A DNA stretch of 64,000 nucleotides, taken from positions 163,566,080 to 163,630,079 of the forward strand of contig NC_080670.1 of assembly GCF_030247195.1 (NCBI RefSeq), in the 5' to 3' direction. Made by a program: the position numbers and the translations under genes. The stretch is from Topomyia yanbarensis. Lineage: Eukaryota; Arthropoda; Insecta; Diptera; Culicidae. This document shows, piece by piece, positions 44,900-57,769 of the stretch (the stretch's first letter is position 1; each line of letters starts with the position of its first letter). The notes under the pieces were generated by a model that saw only the letters and a program-made list of their open reading frames with translations, had not been told where the DNA came from and ran no database searches.

Positions 44900-46070
44900 A
44901 CCCTCCTTTTATGTGCATCTTGCGAGATGTAAATATTTTTAAGTGTGTAATGTACAATTTTAAATCAATATGTAAATGTATAAAAAAGTACTGCTATTCA
45001 GAGCACTCGCGACACTTTTGATAACTTTTCGAATGCTTGCGACTGTCAAAACGACCAATCTGGAGCGGATCAACAGATAGTTTTGAACTGTCACTACTTC
45101 CCGTAGATTTTTATTGGCTTTGATTTGCTGGACGCTTTTGCCGAGTTTCACGCGTTTACTCCGACCGCTGTCACAGTATCGGCTTCAAAGTATGTCGAGA
45201 TTCATATTCCATAGTGGAAAGTTGAACCATTTTTTCCGACAAATTCTCTTTGACTTGGTTTATTGATGATCATCGTGAAAAATAAATCGCATAGAGATTT
45301 TAGATGTGAAGCACTTACACTTTGCGAATCTGAAGAGAAGAAATTTTATACATCTATAAATATGACGAATTCTAGCGATTCAACGGGTAGTAAAATTTAG
45401 TGCTAATATTTGTTATCCATTCGCATAACGAAGTAAAGTTAATTGCTACAGAACGAGACTGGGTGTTGTGTATAGACATAAACAGCGTCTAGAAATGGTT
45501 GGGTGTTATTTGTTCAAAATCCGACCTGAGCCCAAAAATTCCAAATTTGAAAATTCCCGCAAGTTTAAAATTTCAAAACCCGGCACCCACTCGAACCCGA
45601 AGTTTAAATTTATAGAACCTGAACCCGACCCGGTTCATTGATGATATGTCAAGTAACCATATCGCCATATTGTCATTTTACACTTACACTGACTTCAACT
45701 TTCAACCACTTGTTTTGGTTCGTTCTACGAGTCGAATCTTCCTGTTTAGTCTAACGTGTTGGATGTTATTAGTACCGTGCAGTGTAGGTGAACTGAAGAT
45801 AAGCAATTTTCTTGCATCAAAGTTCAATTTTCACATTTAGAAAATATTCCACCTCACGAAGACTAGGTTGAATAGAATATTTTAAGTCAACGACCGTGTT
45901 GAGTCGGAATTTTTTTACGTCAACGTTTTTACGTTCTACGTCAAGCGTTCACCCATGGCAAGAATAAACACGATGCTATCTTTGTTCTAGAAACAATGCA
46001 TACTACATTAAAAGGCTGCTAGTTGTCGTCCACTATGCTCGTTAGTAGCTCCGGCATAGGCAGAAGTAGA
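44900..46070. other. Unassigned DNA
   Basis: No gene recognised. A CCCGACCCGG-rich degenerate repeat lies at 45.52-45.64 kb. Confidence 0.4.
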
Positions 46071-46084
46071 AAGTATCATGATTG

Positions 46085-47173
46085 TAGATCGAAGAACGCT
46101 GATAATACTGCCAATGCAGGCCTTACTTCAGCTTTCGACAAGACAAGCTGTTGCCAAACTCGAACAGCTGGGTTTTAATGGACCTTTTCTTAGTTGGTTA
46201 CGTTCTTACCTATTTGGCCGTCAAATGAGCGTTAAAATTGGAGATACTGTTTCCCTACCATTTGCTGCTACCTCCGGAGTTCCACAGGGCAGCCACCTGG
46301 GACCCTTAATCTTCCTGTTATACATGAACGATGTCCACCTTTCACTCAAATGTGTCAAGCTTTCCTATGCCGATGCTTGAAGTCATCGTAAAATGTCTTG
46401 ATGATGCAAAACTTCTTCAATGCGATCTAGAAAACTTCGCTAATTTGTGCAGCAACAATCAGATGGTCTTGAATGCATCTAAGTGCTCCGTAATATCCTT
46501 TACTCATAAGCATTCATTAATTATTTTCAATTATGAACTTTATGGCAATAATCTTCGGAGATATACTTCTGTTAAGGATCTAGGCGTAATTCTTGACTCA
46601 AAGTTAGCATTTCATGTTTCATACGTATCATCAAAAGCTTCCAGAACACTTGGATTTATCTTTCGTACAGCCAAAAATTTCAGAAATGTGCACTGTTTAA
46701 AGTCTCTCTATTGCTCTCTAATACGATCGATATTAGAATATGCATCAGTGGTCTGGGCACCATTCTATCAAAACAGCATCAGCCGAATCGAGACCGTTCA
46801 GCGCAAGTTCTTACGATTTGCCTTGCGCCATCTTCCCTGGAATGACCCGATAAATTTGCCCGCTTACGAAGACAGGTGTGAATTGATCAGTCTAGACCTG
46901 CTCAGTTGTCGTCGCAATGTCGCAAAGGCTTTGTTTGTCTCCGATATTATTCAAGGTAATATCGACTGCTCCGCATTACTTCAACAGCTGAACTTCAACA
47001 TCCTTCGTCGTGTTTTGCGATCCCATACTTTTTCCACCTTCCTGTTGATAGAACAAATTATGGTCATAACGAACCCATAGCCAGTATGCGTCGTATGTTT
47101 AATCAACTCTCTGATGCCTACGACTTAAATTTGTCCCGAGCCATCATCAAAGAAAAGTTTTTTGAAGTCATAT
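46085..47173 (+). pseudogene. Jockey-like reverse transcriptase, frameshifted
   Basis: Motif A is visible in one frame as TSAFDK (about 46130). The next frame gives QAVAKLEQLGFNG, motif B SGVPQGSHLGPLIFLLYMND and LSYADA, where the catalytic YADD is damaged and a stop follows at 46378. A third stretch (46379-47080) reads LENFANLCSNNQMVLNASKC, KDLGVILDSKLAFH and VQRKFLRFALRHLPWNDP. A final shift gives RTNYGHNEP and YDLNLSRAIIKEKFFEV up to the MITE at 47174. The protein was a target-primed reverse transcriptase. At least three frame breaks disable it. Confidence 0.82.
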
Positions 47174-47530
47174 CTAGGGGCAGGTCACTCTAGGAATGTG
47201 TAACACATTTGCATCAACTTAGAAAAAATGCATTTAATTTCCATTTTTCCATCAATTTTGCACTCCCTCGCAGAAAAGATTACTTAACAATCGTCCTACG
47301 CTGATCCACTTTGTTCGATGTTTTGTTGAATGTAGGGCTGTTTTTGTAGGGTTTTGACGTCTTACACGCAACGCAAAATACATTGCACGCAACGCAAAAT
47401 GCATTACGAATTTCTATTTTGATGGAAAGAAATAAATGCATTTCTTTCCATCAAAATATAAATTCGTAATGCATTTTGCATTGCGTGCAATGTATTTTGC
47501 GTTGCGTGCTGATTTTTAAAAATGCATCCA
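47174..47530. mobile_element. GGCAGATCAC MITE family, copy C, right end lost
   Basis: The left end CTAGGGGCAGGTCAC abuts the RT remnant, and the interior matches copies A and B. The right inverted repeat is missing. A palindrome of about 130 bp (GCATTACGAATTTCTATTTT facing its complement, with repeated CACGCAACGCAAAATACATT) has been added near 47380-47515. No TSD is recoverable. Confidence 0.75.
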
Positions 47531-47849
47531 CTGTTTAGTTGCTTTCGCTTATATTTTTTTTTGTATTATGTTCTAAGTAGTACTTTAGCAAGTTTTCAGA
47601 GTTTGTGTTAGACATAGTTAATAGGTACTGAACTTACTTGTATGTTCTATCATTGTATATTATTTATATTCTGTGTATTATATAGTAATTAGCTTTTTGT
47701 CATTAGGGTTAGCATATTGCCTGTTGACAATGAAAAGATGAGAAGGTTTTATGCCTACTGGAGATGAGGCGAAAATGAGCTTCACTCCAGCGGGCTTTTC
47801 CCTGCTCCACAAATAAACAAATAAATAATAAATGAATAAAACCCTCTTA

Positions 47850-50800
47850 TCGGCAATCCTTTGTACTGCAAACAAAGGTTCACTTTACTACACAACCACG
47901 GAATATCAGATTCAGCAAACAAATCATGGACTCTGCGCTTGATAAATAAGTAAGTTCGAAATACATAACCAAGGACCCAATTAAAAATCCAAGAATTACG
48001 CCATGCATTTTTTGCGTGAGTTAGTTTTATGGAACACAAATAGTTTCATGAATGCGGACGACGCATGCAAACAAATTTTGCTCCGTCAAAAAAAAAAAAT
48101 TGGTTTGCGCTTTATAATTGGATTTAGAATATTTACAATGTTAGTGATTGTTTACCATAAAATTAAGATGGCGATTACTTATTCGGTTTTTGTACAGTTA
48201 GATTCGTGGTCAAGCTAAAAATGCGCATTCGAATCGGTCTGTACAGTGAGGAAGGAGGTCTTTTAGTTTGTTCCTGATGCCAGAAAGCCAGAGATTTTCA
48301 TGAGTCGTTGTTTCCGTCAATGAGAACGTTCAGGGCCGGCGGAAAGCGTGGGTAGTATGGGTAGAAAATAACCGAGTAGGTAATTACTCACTCGAAATTT
48401 TGAACCATTTCAAAAAATTTAGATGTGCAACGCATGTATCTCGCACTACACACATTTGAAAACATCGATGTACCACAATTCCATTTGCATAAACGAACGT
48501 GACTTAATGTGAATGTAATGTAAGCGTGTGGATTGCGAAAAGGGAAAAAATCATTACTAAAGGACCCCTCACCCTATGCTTTGTACCCACTCGGGCGTAA
48601 AGTGTTTCGCCGCCCCTGCTGAACATATAGATGTCAATGCCGTCGGCCATAACAAAAACGACGCCGTTTAATACTGACCAAAGGTCTTGACGAGTTTTAA
48701 TACTTTGAGCAGGTAATTTGGTGAGATCTAACTTGTTTATCCTGTTAATTCTTACATATACTGCAGAAGAGCTAGAGTCCATCTAGATGATGATACCTGA
48801 AAAACTCATTCTGAAATCGATTCTCAATCCTGATTGGATTTTTTTTACAAATTTCGGCGCGTATGCAACAGCCAATTTCGGCGCCGAATGAGCTGGAATC
48901 GGTTGGTGCATTTGAACTAGAGCTCATGTTGAGTCCATTCAGGATTACGACCCGGTCCGGAATGAGTTTGGGTTGGTAAACCCGTTGAGAGGCGATCCAA
49001 ACAGGAGTCCTTTGTTTCATTGTAGTGAATTCGGGCTATTAACTGGTTTCGGTTTTAAATAAGAGTCGCTCTAAGTTCACTCGAAACCGTCATTTTATAT
49101 GGGTTTTGTAAACATTAGGGCGACTCGAATACAAAACCAAGCGAGTAAAGGCGCTGTAACCTAGGCTCAATAGCCAGGGCAGGGCTAAATACCTCTGTCC
49201 CATCCCAGGAACCAAAGGAGTGACACTAACCCTATTAGCCAAGTCACTCCCAACGATTTATTAAATCCCCATCAAATTGAAACGGTCGGTACGGTTGTCC
49301 ACGTTTCTTCCTTATTCAAGGTTCAAAATGGTTCGTTGATTAAATTCTTCATTAAATGAATAATTTAATTACCGTATAATTTTGAATCATCTCCATTTTG
49401 TACGCTGTACAGTTGGCCTGCCGCTTTAATGATTCTATCACATACCATATGGACCAAAAACATTAATATTGACTAGAAAAATTGTAGGCGTCTGCAATTT
49501 TCCAGGATCGTTACATGTATTAGCTATTTATGTGTAGACTAGACTAGACACAAATAGTTTCATGAATGCGAGACTCAGAATACTCATTCTCACAAGCTTT
49601 TTCAAGATTATTGTAAATGTAAATTTATCACCATTGTTTCCGCCTCACTTCAAGTTTTAAACTTAACAAAACTTCGTTGAATAGCTGAAAGTGTCTTACA
49701 TTCTAAACAATATTTTTTTATATAAAGAATAATAACATTTCTTTTAAATAAAGTAATATGAAATTAAAATTTTCATTTCTTTTTTCATGGCTTGCATAAG
49801 TAATTCTTATTATCTCCGGAATATTGCTTCAAGAAACGCATAAAACAATAGCAAGCTAACATTTTTTAGTGGTCGCAAATCTATCCTGAAACCCCGACTA
49901 ATCTCACTTCCTAACGCTCTGGTAGGTATTCAAATATATCGACGATTAATGTGCGAAATCTGGTATTTAACGTGGGATGAGCGGAATAATTAAATACCGA
50001 CTGACACAGATTTGTTCGGTCCGGTCTCAGGTATACGCATCAAATTTATGCGTATTTGATAGGTGTCTCTCCACATGTGATTGTGCTTGGGCCTTGTTTT
50101 GCGCACTGCGTTCGAGATTTCATTCAACATCGGCTGTTTCGGCCTGATTGGAATTCCGGAAGAAAGCGACAGTGATATAATTGCTGTTTACCAACTCTCA
50201 AACCGGTGGACATTTACACAACATTAGTCAAGTGAATCTTCAAAAGCTGGATTTCACTTTTAGGTTTCTTCTCACGACAATGGACGGACTGCGTGTTTGT
50301 GTGAGAGTCTGAGGTGTGTTTAAGCCATATAGTGTCGCGAAGCGAAGCGAACGACGCAAAACTAACGTGACGAGCATCCCATCATCGATGATTGGGCGTA
50401 AAAGGTGCAATAGCTGTTGTGCGTGGCTGGATGAGAATTGACCTCCCAGAGGTCTCTCGTGGTCTTTGCTTGATTCCGACGACGACGATGCACGGTCGAC
50501 CCACAGAGATTAGCAGCGGTTCAGGTGTGTGCTTGCGGTTGTGCCATAGCGCATCGGCAAATTGCAATCTTACCACCATTGAGTTTATTGTAAAATGTGT
50601 GCACATTCGAAGACCGGCCTGATCGGAAGCAACATAAGTGTTGCGTCAGAGCAGATTACGTCTGTTTGATGGCCGATGGCCATCTTTGGTGGGATTCGGG
50701 TCGCGTATAGTTGAAGAAGGTCTTGGATGAGGCCATCTCTTTCATCGTGGAATGCAAACTATGCACTGAAATTTAAAGCGACTTAGGTTGTAGCCTACGA

Positions 50801-52330
50801 TGAATCAGCAATATTTTGTTGGAGGGTTTTTATTTCTTACGATTACTAAATGATGTTAGTGCGTTAGCTTAACATGTGAAGGTTTTTGGTAACTACAAAC
50901 TCACATTGCAACATAACGCAGCACATGCAAAAAAATGTAGTTCGGGAACACAAAAATTAAATTAAATAGCTGTCCAGTAGCACCACTAAAAAAAGTCCTT
51001 GAATAAATTCAGTAAAGTAATGTAAAAATGTTTTGTTTGATTTCAGACTCTCCGCATGTACAATTGTACTGCAAATCTTCTGGTAACCTCCCACCGAAGG
51101 TCAAATGTTATGGATGTCATGGTTTACAAAAATTTAAAAACATCATCAAGTACTTGCTCGAAGGTGTTTATAGTGTGCACTGAAATATAAAGATCATCAA
51201 ATGTCTGGCCGTTCTGGGCAATAACTTTTGCGTGCATCATGCATTATATCTCTACCTACATCAAACGCGCACCAACCAAAATCTCCATCATATACAGTTA
51301 CGTAAAATGAAAACACCAAATTAAAATCTCCTACTCTAATGAATGGACCCCCAGCCAAACGAAATCTTCCACTAAAATCTAATACCAATCAGCCGCCTTC
51401 GCGCTCGCTTTCGAAAAAGGCATTTTCTCTGCTTTCGGGTGCCGATGACGGCTGCAAACACGCTACATTCCTTATGATCTCACGTGCGCTTTTCTTTGGA
51501 ATGTTCTAATCTCTTTATCTTACATGCGACGAACGGACGGAGCCCGGCACGCTCGTATAGTATGCATATGATGAAAAGTCAGGCCCGAAACTGTAGCAAT
51601 TAAGTTGCCCCAATGATTGATGATTGCTCTGCTGTGGGAAAATTATTGACTTTCTCCAAATGATTCCCATGCTATTCACCAGAAGGAACAGACCAATTTA
51701 CCTTCTACATGTACTCTTCTATCGAGACAGTCATCGTAGCCGATTGTTAGCATGCGGGATATAAATTTTTGGTGGGCGATCCTACTGAAAACCCTTCCAG
51801 GTCGTAGTTCCGTTGTTATTGTATCATGAGGTTTACCTTATGCTAACATGGATAACGGTCGTTTAGGCTCATATTAAAACGTGCGTAAGCACCTGCAATT
51901 GCCATTTCGAAAAAAGCAAGATTAAAACACTTTTTTTTTTCAAAAGTTTGAATCGTTCAATTTTTAATGTTTCGTGTTCCATTCGTCAGTAACTGACACC
52001 AACTGGCTGTCAGTGAAATAATGTATTAAAATTAACACTAAATTAATGCCAGTTGATTATGATGATGATGATATAGGAACTCACCATCACCATCACAACA
52101 TAATCCCGAAGAATTATGTGATCAGTGAGAGTATTCTTATCTTGTGATTACAAGCTGGCGACACCAGTGTACGGTTGCCGTTAGCGTTTCGTCAGGTTTC
52201 GTGCTGTCAGTGGAAATGTGACTCGTGACAATACCAGTTTAAATACTGGTTGTTTTACTACGTAAGTAACAATTAGTATTATATAATCGTTTTTAATCAT
52301 TTATTCAAGTAATTTAATTTAATTTTGAAG
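47850..52330. other. Unassigned DNA
   Basis: No gene recognised. 48770-48990 has words in common with the CACAGAGAACAGA MITE interior (GGAATCGGTTG, GCATTTGAACTAGA, CCGGTCCGGA) and may be a very old relative. 50.0-50.7 kb and 51.35-51.55 kb have higher GC and could be low-copy host DNA such as a 5' untranslated exon, but no ORF supports this. A 63-codon minus-strand frame at 51388-51197 has no known motif. Confidence 0.4.
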
Positions 52331-52364
52331 TAGAAAAACCTGTTTTAAACCATCTAGCGGTGCA

Positions 52365-53885
52365 GTGGCGTAGCCAGAAATTTGGTTTGGAGGGGGTTTT
52401 GACGAAAATCTTAGATTTTTCAAAAATGTTTGCGGGTCTATTGATGACATTTAATCTGTAGGCCGCGATCGACTGGGTACTACCGCGTTCTGCAGTAATA
52501 GCGAAATGGGGTGGTGTGAGCGGGCATGGGCGCTATAACCCTACCGTAGGCAGAATACCTGTCGCAGGTGTCAGTTATGTTGGGTGACGGGCTACGAGAC
52601 ACGAGACACACAAGTTCAACGAGTGGCCCAAAAACACCACTTTACTAACAATCAAGCAGAAAAGGATGAGCTGAAAACTCGCAACTTCGAAACCGTAGCA
52701 TTGGAAGAGCTTTGATTGACGGAGCAGAAGGTGTGGAAATGCGGGGATCGAGCGACAGCACAAGAGCTGGGCAACGCGTGATCAAGTGGCAGGCGAAAGG
52801 ATGTGTGTAGTGTGGATCAAAGGCCATTTCTTCGACTAGAGTATTATTAATGTGCACTGACCTCACGAAGCCGAAAAGGATGCATTTTATGCGCAGCTGG
52901 AGCATGTCTATGATAGCTGCCTATGGCGGAATGTTAAGCTCGTCATCGGTGACATAAACATCCTGATAGGCCACTTTGCTTTTCGCATTTCAACAGGTTA
53001 TTTTTTATTTTTATTTGAAGTCGTTTGCACTGAAAGATGTGAATTTTCGTAGTGAACTTAAAAATATGAAAAAGTTAAATTTGACCAAAGTGGCGTTGAA
53101 GTCACTTTTGCATACTAGGATAGTAAACGTCATCTACAAGGTGTTCTTTCAAATTCTTTGTTGCCGCCTATAACCGTTAGTAAGGGAATTCGTAGTGCAA
53201 TATGGCCTATAACGCACAAATACGGGTTGCATTCATATCTTGAACCAAGCTATTTGCAATAATATTCTTGAAAACTTTGCTGAAGACACTAAGTTTCGAA
53301 CTAAATTTGATTGGAATTAGTAATGCATCCAACTGGAAAAATTAATCAACAAAATTATGCTGCTAAATACTAAACCTCCAAAAGCTGATGGTTTCCAAAT
53401 TATGGAATCTTGGCGCCATTCAATTCGATACCCAAATGTACACCATAAATAGCGAAAAGCGTGAAAATTTTTCCATTTTTTTATTACCAATCCTAGCTAG
53501 TGGCACTTTATATAAGTGATAACCCAATAAAATCAAATGCACATAAAAACCGATTCTGACCTGTTAGAGACAAGCGTAAACGCCATTTTTCGTTAGTTTC
53601 TATGTAGGCGTTTTCATTGAGCTATTTTGCTTGATATTTACATGATTTATCAACTATAGGATCCTCACTAAAATATTAGTTACAAGATACCATTCTCACA
53701 ATTTACAAAAAGTCGCCATAACGTTTAAAATATTAGGTTCTCAATGTAATGAACGGATAATAAACTGGAAAATAATTATTTGAATATTTAATACACTAGT
53801 CAGCATCAAACTTTTTTTTCTTCAATTCAAATATTTTGGTTTGGAGGGGGTTTTAACCCCCAAAACCCCCCCTTGGCTACGCCAC
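52365..53885. mobile_element. GTGGCGTAGCC inverted-repeat element, 1.5 kb
   Basis: The left end GTGGCGTAGCCAGAAATTTG and the right end reverse complement GTGGCGTAGCCAAGGGGGGG share their first 12 bases, and both continue into GGAGGGGGTTTT. AGCGGTGCA is duplicated at 52356-52364 and 53886-53894 (9 bp, or 8 if the outer A belongs to the element). The related repeat at 58987 keeps the empty site CTAGCGGTGCAATTG. CGTAGCC termini and the 8/9-bp TSD suggest a hAT-like non-autonomous element. It carries an RTE endonuclease scrap inside. Confidence 0.82.
52780..52985 (+). pseudogene. RTE endonuclease fragment inside the 1.5-kb element
   Basis: One frame with two in-frame stops reads GERMCVVWIKGHFFD, SIINVH, PHEAEKDAFYAQLEHVYDSC and VKLVIGDINILIGH. 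SIINVH..PHE....EKDAFY.QLE..YD.C...V.IGD.N is the middle of an RTE-type apurinic endonuclease. The neighbouring 240 bp may hold more decayed sequence of the same source. It differs from the RTE 3' end at 18.1 kb, so it does not show whether the same family is involved. Confidence 0.75.
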
Positions 53886-54306
53886 AGCGGTGCAATTGTG
53901 CCTTTCTCATTTCCTCAAACTAAGACTCCATGACCGATTATGTTCAATATAATTGTGGAAATGTCTATAACATTCTCAATACACTTTGCACTTACACACG
54001 CTCGCCAGCCATTGACCTGATGTCCTCCTTACTTCCCTAGCTACGCTCCTGCAAAATCCATAAATCCTATGTCAGTCGAAAGAAAATTAGGTTGACTATT
54101 TTCAGAGTGATTGCATAACCTTTCTATATGAGAAAGGCAAAGGTAAAAAATTGCCAAAATACAAAAAAATAAATCTTAGTCAATTTTTTAGAGATTTCAT
54201 CAAATTTTGACGTTTCATGCATTTTAAAAACATTTGGCATCAAAAATATAAATTCGATTTTTAAATTTTCCTATTCAGTTCAGAACTCAGGAACCATCGT
54301 AGGTGC

Positions 54307-54518
54307 ACACCAAAAAAAATATGTATTTTATCGTTGACATGGCATAAAATTACACTTACTGCCATTCAGAACAAACGCTAGATGTGGAGTAAAATTACGT
54401 GATTTACGGAATTTAACGTCATGTAAAATTAAAATCAAACTTAAAAGTAAGTCGATTTTTATGCTCGTATAGGTTAAGGTCAGGAGACGTAAATTTACAC
54501 AATTTTTTCTAAGTGTTT
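54307..54518. mobile_element. Relative of the ACATGTAAAA MITE
   Basis: About 210 bp between ACACCAAAAAAAATATGTAT and the reverse complement of ACACTTAGAAAAAATTGTG. It is AT-rich, with repeated AAAATTACGTGATTTACGGA-like words. It lies within the mosquito-type repeat. The relationship to 17646 and 44696 is suggested only by the terminal word and composition. Confidence 0.4.
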
Positions 54519-54649
54519 GGCCAATGTCAAAGCGACTTTAGGGTGTCATTAGTAATTTAGACTGTTATAGTGGCATCAGTTTATATGTGTGGTCGCACTC
54601 TTATAATTGTGACTTCAAGAAGCATCACTCCTAAGATGCAACGATATCG

Positions 54650-55570
54650 TAAGCCTCTTTTTTGTCGTTTTATCAGTAAGAGAATCGAAGCCCCGAAAAC
54701 ATTCGATCATTCGAAATTTAATAGATATCTATGACCTTTCAATTGGGATTAAGTTTGTGAAGATCGTTCCAACCATCCCCGATAAACTAATGTTAGTTTG
54801 TTAATTTTTATAGGTGGTGATTTTAGCGGAATTCTTCTTTGGCACTTCCGGAACTGTCTATGATGGTCAATGCGGTCGACGAGATTTCGGTTGGCCGTCA
54901 GTGGCCTAGAACTGCTAATGCAAGTTGTTTGACACAAAGATATATTCATTTTAGCGAAATTTTTACCTTTTTGTCTTCATCGAGGTATCATTTTGAATCG
55001 GAATTTTCTATATGACAGCATGCCCCAAGCCGCAACACCGCAACCGTAAGTCGGAATAGAATTAAATTTAATAGCAGTTTACGGGGTATTAAAAGCTTTC
55101 ATTTAAGTTTGGTCCAAACGGTCTAGTCATCTCCGAGAAACCAATGTAATTGCTATTCTAGTTTAGATACTTTCGCCTGGGCCTCCGGATCCGGCGATGG
55201 TGGCCAATGTGGCCAAAGAGACTGAATGAACTATAAATCCAAGCAGTTGTGATTGCATTTTTATAAAAAAATTACCTTTATACCTTTATCGCAGTATCCG
55301 TTGAAATCGAGATTTTATGCGTGATTGTACTCATCATCCTGCAATTCCGGAACTAGAAGTCAAACCCACACAAAATTTAATAGCAGCCGATGAAAACGTT
55401 GTACCTTTCATTTAAGACTAAGTTTGTGATAATCGGTTCAGAAAATGCCAAGAAACTGATGTGGATAAATTATAACACGATTTTATATGTAACCGTACTC
55501 TTCAACTCGTACCTCCGGAACGAGTTCAGCCATCTCCGAGAAACCGATGTGGACATTTTGTTGTATGTCT
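54650..55570 (+). repeat. Degenerate ~307-bp tandem units
   Basis: TTACCTTTTTGTCTTCATCG near 54964 and TTACCTTTATACCTTTATCG near 55271 lie 307 bp apart. ACCTTTCA...AAGTTTGTGA..ATCG recurs at about 54733 and 55403, with a weaker copy near 55097. CATCTCCGAGAAACC recurs at about 55127 and 55532. The 58987 copy of the parent repeat has one such unit. Confidence 0.65.
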
Positions 55571-55572
55571 GC

Positions 55573-55640
55573 ACATACACACACATACATACACACATAC
55601 ATACATACATACATACACACATATGTACACACACACAGAG
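55573..55640 (+). repeat. ACAC/ACAT microsatellite
   Basis: Runs of CATACATACATACACACAT in the tail of the mosquito-type repeat. A similar tract lies at 59925-59975 in the second copy. Confidence 0.85.
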
Positions 55641-56104
55641 AGAAAGGCAAAAAATCGTTCTCATTTTTATTGTTTTATTGTTAATTTTTATTGTTTTATT
55701 GCTTATTTTTTATAGTTCTTCAAAACAATGGCTCGCAAGTATAATTTGCGCACAGTAACTGTTGTAACAGTAACGTTACGTATTACCAATGTTCTACTGG
55801 TCAGAAATATTTTTTTTTCATTTCAATTTCCACCTCAATTCATGGTATTTTCCATATCCCGATTTTTAAACTTTCACTCTTCCAAATAATTGCACTTTTT
55901 CAAAAAAAAATCGAAATTCCATCTTATCGTTTCTAGACCATTGTTTCAACTATTAGAATCATTTGATTTTTTTTTCCAAATCGATAGAAAATCGATAGAT
56001 AGTGCAACGTTCTAGGGTGGAAAACGCAAGTGCAACGTTCTAGGGTTAATTTTTGCATAATAAAAAAAACCGAATATAATGCATGTAATGAACACAAATC
56101 TTTT

Positions 56105-57080
56105 TTTTTCGAGAGTTGTCCTACTAGAGCTGTAGAGCTAGGGTGTCGGCAGGGCTCCCCGTCAGAATCATTCACTACAATTGCAGACCAGACGGGAAAT
56201 GTCACCCACTAAAACACTGCTTAAGGCCAATTGCTGCGGGCCGTGATTCTGAATGTGATATTCAGTGTACGGTTCAGATATATGCGGGCGTAGGAACTTC
56301 ACGAACGCGTGTATCATCGCGAAGTGCTTGAGCGTTTGTGCGTCAACGTGTTCGTTTGTATGTCGCGTGTGCTAATGTGCACTTAACTTCGCGTGTATAA
56401 ATTCGATGTAACGACCGTGTGTCCTTTCGCATATATACGCGCGTGTTCTTGAATGATCTGACCGTGAATCTGATACTGAAATTTCGGTGTACGGTTCAAA
56501 TGCTAGAAGAAAGTGAGTTCTTTCATATCACTAGGGTTCCTAGGTCATGTCGCCATGGAACGTGTTGTCTAGTGGATATGAGCGGAATGCCCGATTCATG
56601 AACGCGCAAACGCGAGAGTTTGTATGTTCACGCTTAAGACCATGCTTGAAATTAAAAAAAATATATTATGCTGAGACGTTCACCTTATTAAGAGAATTTT
56701 ATCATGTTTGCGAGAACGCGGGTGTAAGTTGCGTGGATGATCGCGATGCGCTATGTATGTTAACGTGTTTGTCGCGTGTATGTGACCTCACGTGTATAAA
56801 TTCGATTTTTGGAACGTATTGTTTAGTAGATCTGTGCGTCATTTTTTGTTTGGTCTACTTCAAGGAATTGAACCTATGTTATTTGGATTAAGGACTTCTG
56901 GACGTAACCGATTCATAATCGCGCGAACACGGGCGTTTGTATGTTCACTTCTGACACCCCGTATTTGTGAATTTATAGTGCTAAAACGTTCACGTCATCA
57001 CAAGGGTGTTATCCTGTTGGTGAATCGCTGGCGTAGGTGCGCGTGGATAAACGCGAAGGACCCGTGCGTTCGTATGTTCC
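56105..57080 (-). repeat. Tandem-repeat element, inverted second copy
   Basis: Read on the minus strand it matches 33122-34640. Unit words ATCGAATTTATA, TCAGATTCACGGTC and AACGTTTTAGCACT are followed by the unique end CAGAATCACGGCCCGC, GGCCTTAAGCAGTG and CCTAGCTCTACAG. It ends GACAACTCTCGAAAAAAAAA. It has about 75 bp between GTGGG and AGCCCT that the other copy lacks. The shared terminus and A tail show a discrete element rather than a random satellite patch. Confidence 0.75.
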
Positions 57081-57769
57081 GGCTAGTGTCGGTAGTGGTT
57101 GTTTCAACCTGCTAAAAATTACACTACGGATTACCTGTTCGGGTGGTATAAACCCACCAAACAGGTAACCCCAATTCCATAGTGTCATGCAACCCGTTCT
57201 ATGGGTAAAATTGTTGAGCGGGTTTGAAATATTCTCGATGGCGAAAGGAGCCTAGGAAGAGCCAGGTGAACTCCCCAGAATGCTGCATTACACAGCGGAA
57301 CGTTCGCTCTACGTACCGAAGTTTTTTAGCCGTTGATCGGCATAATTTTGTCAAATTTTTGTTGGCTGGGGGTTCGCTGAGACTCTCGGCTGATGGTAGT
57401 TCGGTGAAGTTTTGCTGTGTTTCGATTATCAACTTTCGATGTGTACAGACGAACTTGCCGTGTGCTATCCGGCCAAGATTTGAGCCACTGAGTTTCTGCT
57501 CCCATGTCGTAGGGGGTGACTAAAAGTAGGAGCTCCTAAGTCAAGGTGTAATTCCGTGCCGCGGATTTGATGGCTGGAGGGTCTAAAATATGCCAGTCGC
57601 ATACGGACCATTTTGGGTTTTACTCTTACTGTATTATGCGAATCTCTGACACAGTGGACCATTAAATGAGCGTATCCTACATGCGTCAACATCCCAACTT
57701 GCTTGGTGTCCTCTAGTTGTTGTGGAATTTATGTTGAGAATGAAATGTAGTTTTCTAATCAACTACGGT

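Larger units (their letters stand above)
46078..47842 (+). mobile_element. Jockey-like non-LTR retrotransposon, truncated and broken
   Basis: The element starts inside the RT domain, runs through the C-terminal region and resumes after a nested MITE with a 3' end. That end contains TCCAGCGGGCTTTTCCCTG and finishes in an AAATAAA-type tail (about 47812-47842). 5' truncation, frameshifts and the MITE show it is inactive. The 1436-1625 fragment belongs to the same or a close family. Confidence 0.78.
52334..55660. mobile_element. GCCTTTCTCAT mosquito-type repeat, interrupted
   Basis: It starts AAAAACCTGTTTTAAACCAT then CTAGCGGTGCA. After the insertion at 52365-53885 it resumes GCGGTGCAATTGTGCCTTTC and reaches internal ATGAGAAAGGC words (about 54130) and a final GAGAAAGGC (about 55641). 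A second copy with the same opening is at 58987-60093. The family mixes short inverted GCCTTTCTCAT/ATGAGAAAGGC words with internal ~300-bp units and ACAC/ACAT microsatellites. It resembles an abundant Aedes-type repeat, though I cannot name it. Confidence 0.6.

Noticed and set aside
51197..51388. 63-codon minus-strand frame with repeated GDF words
   Set aside because: No homology recognised, and its length is within chance for this base composition.
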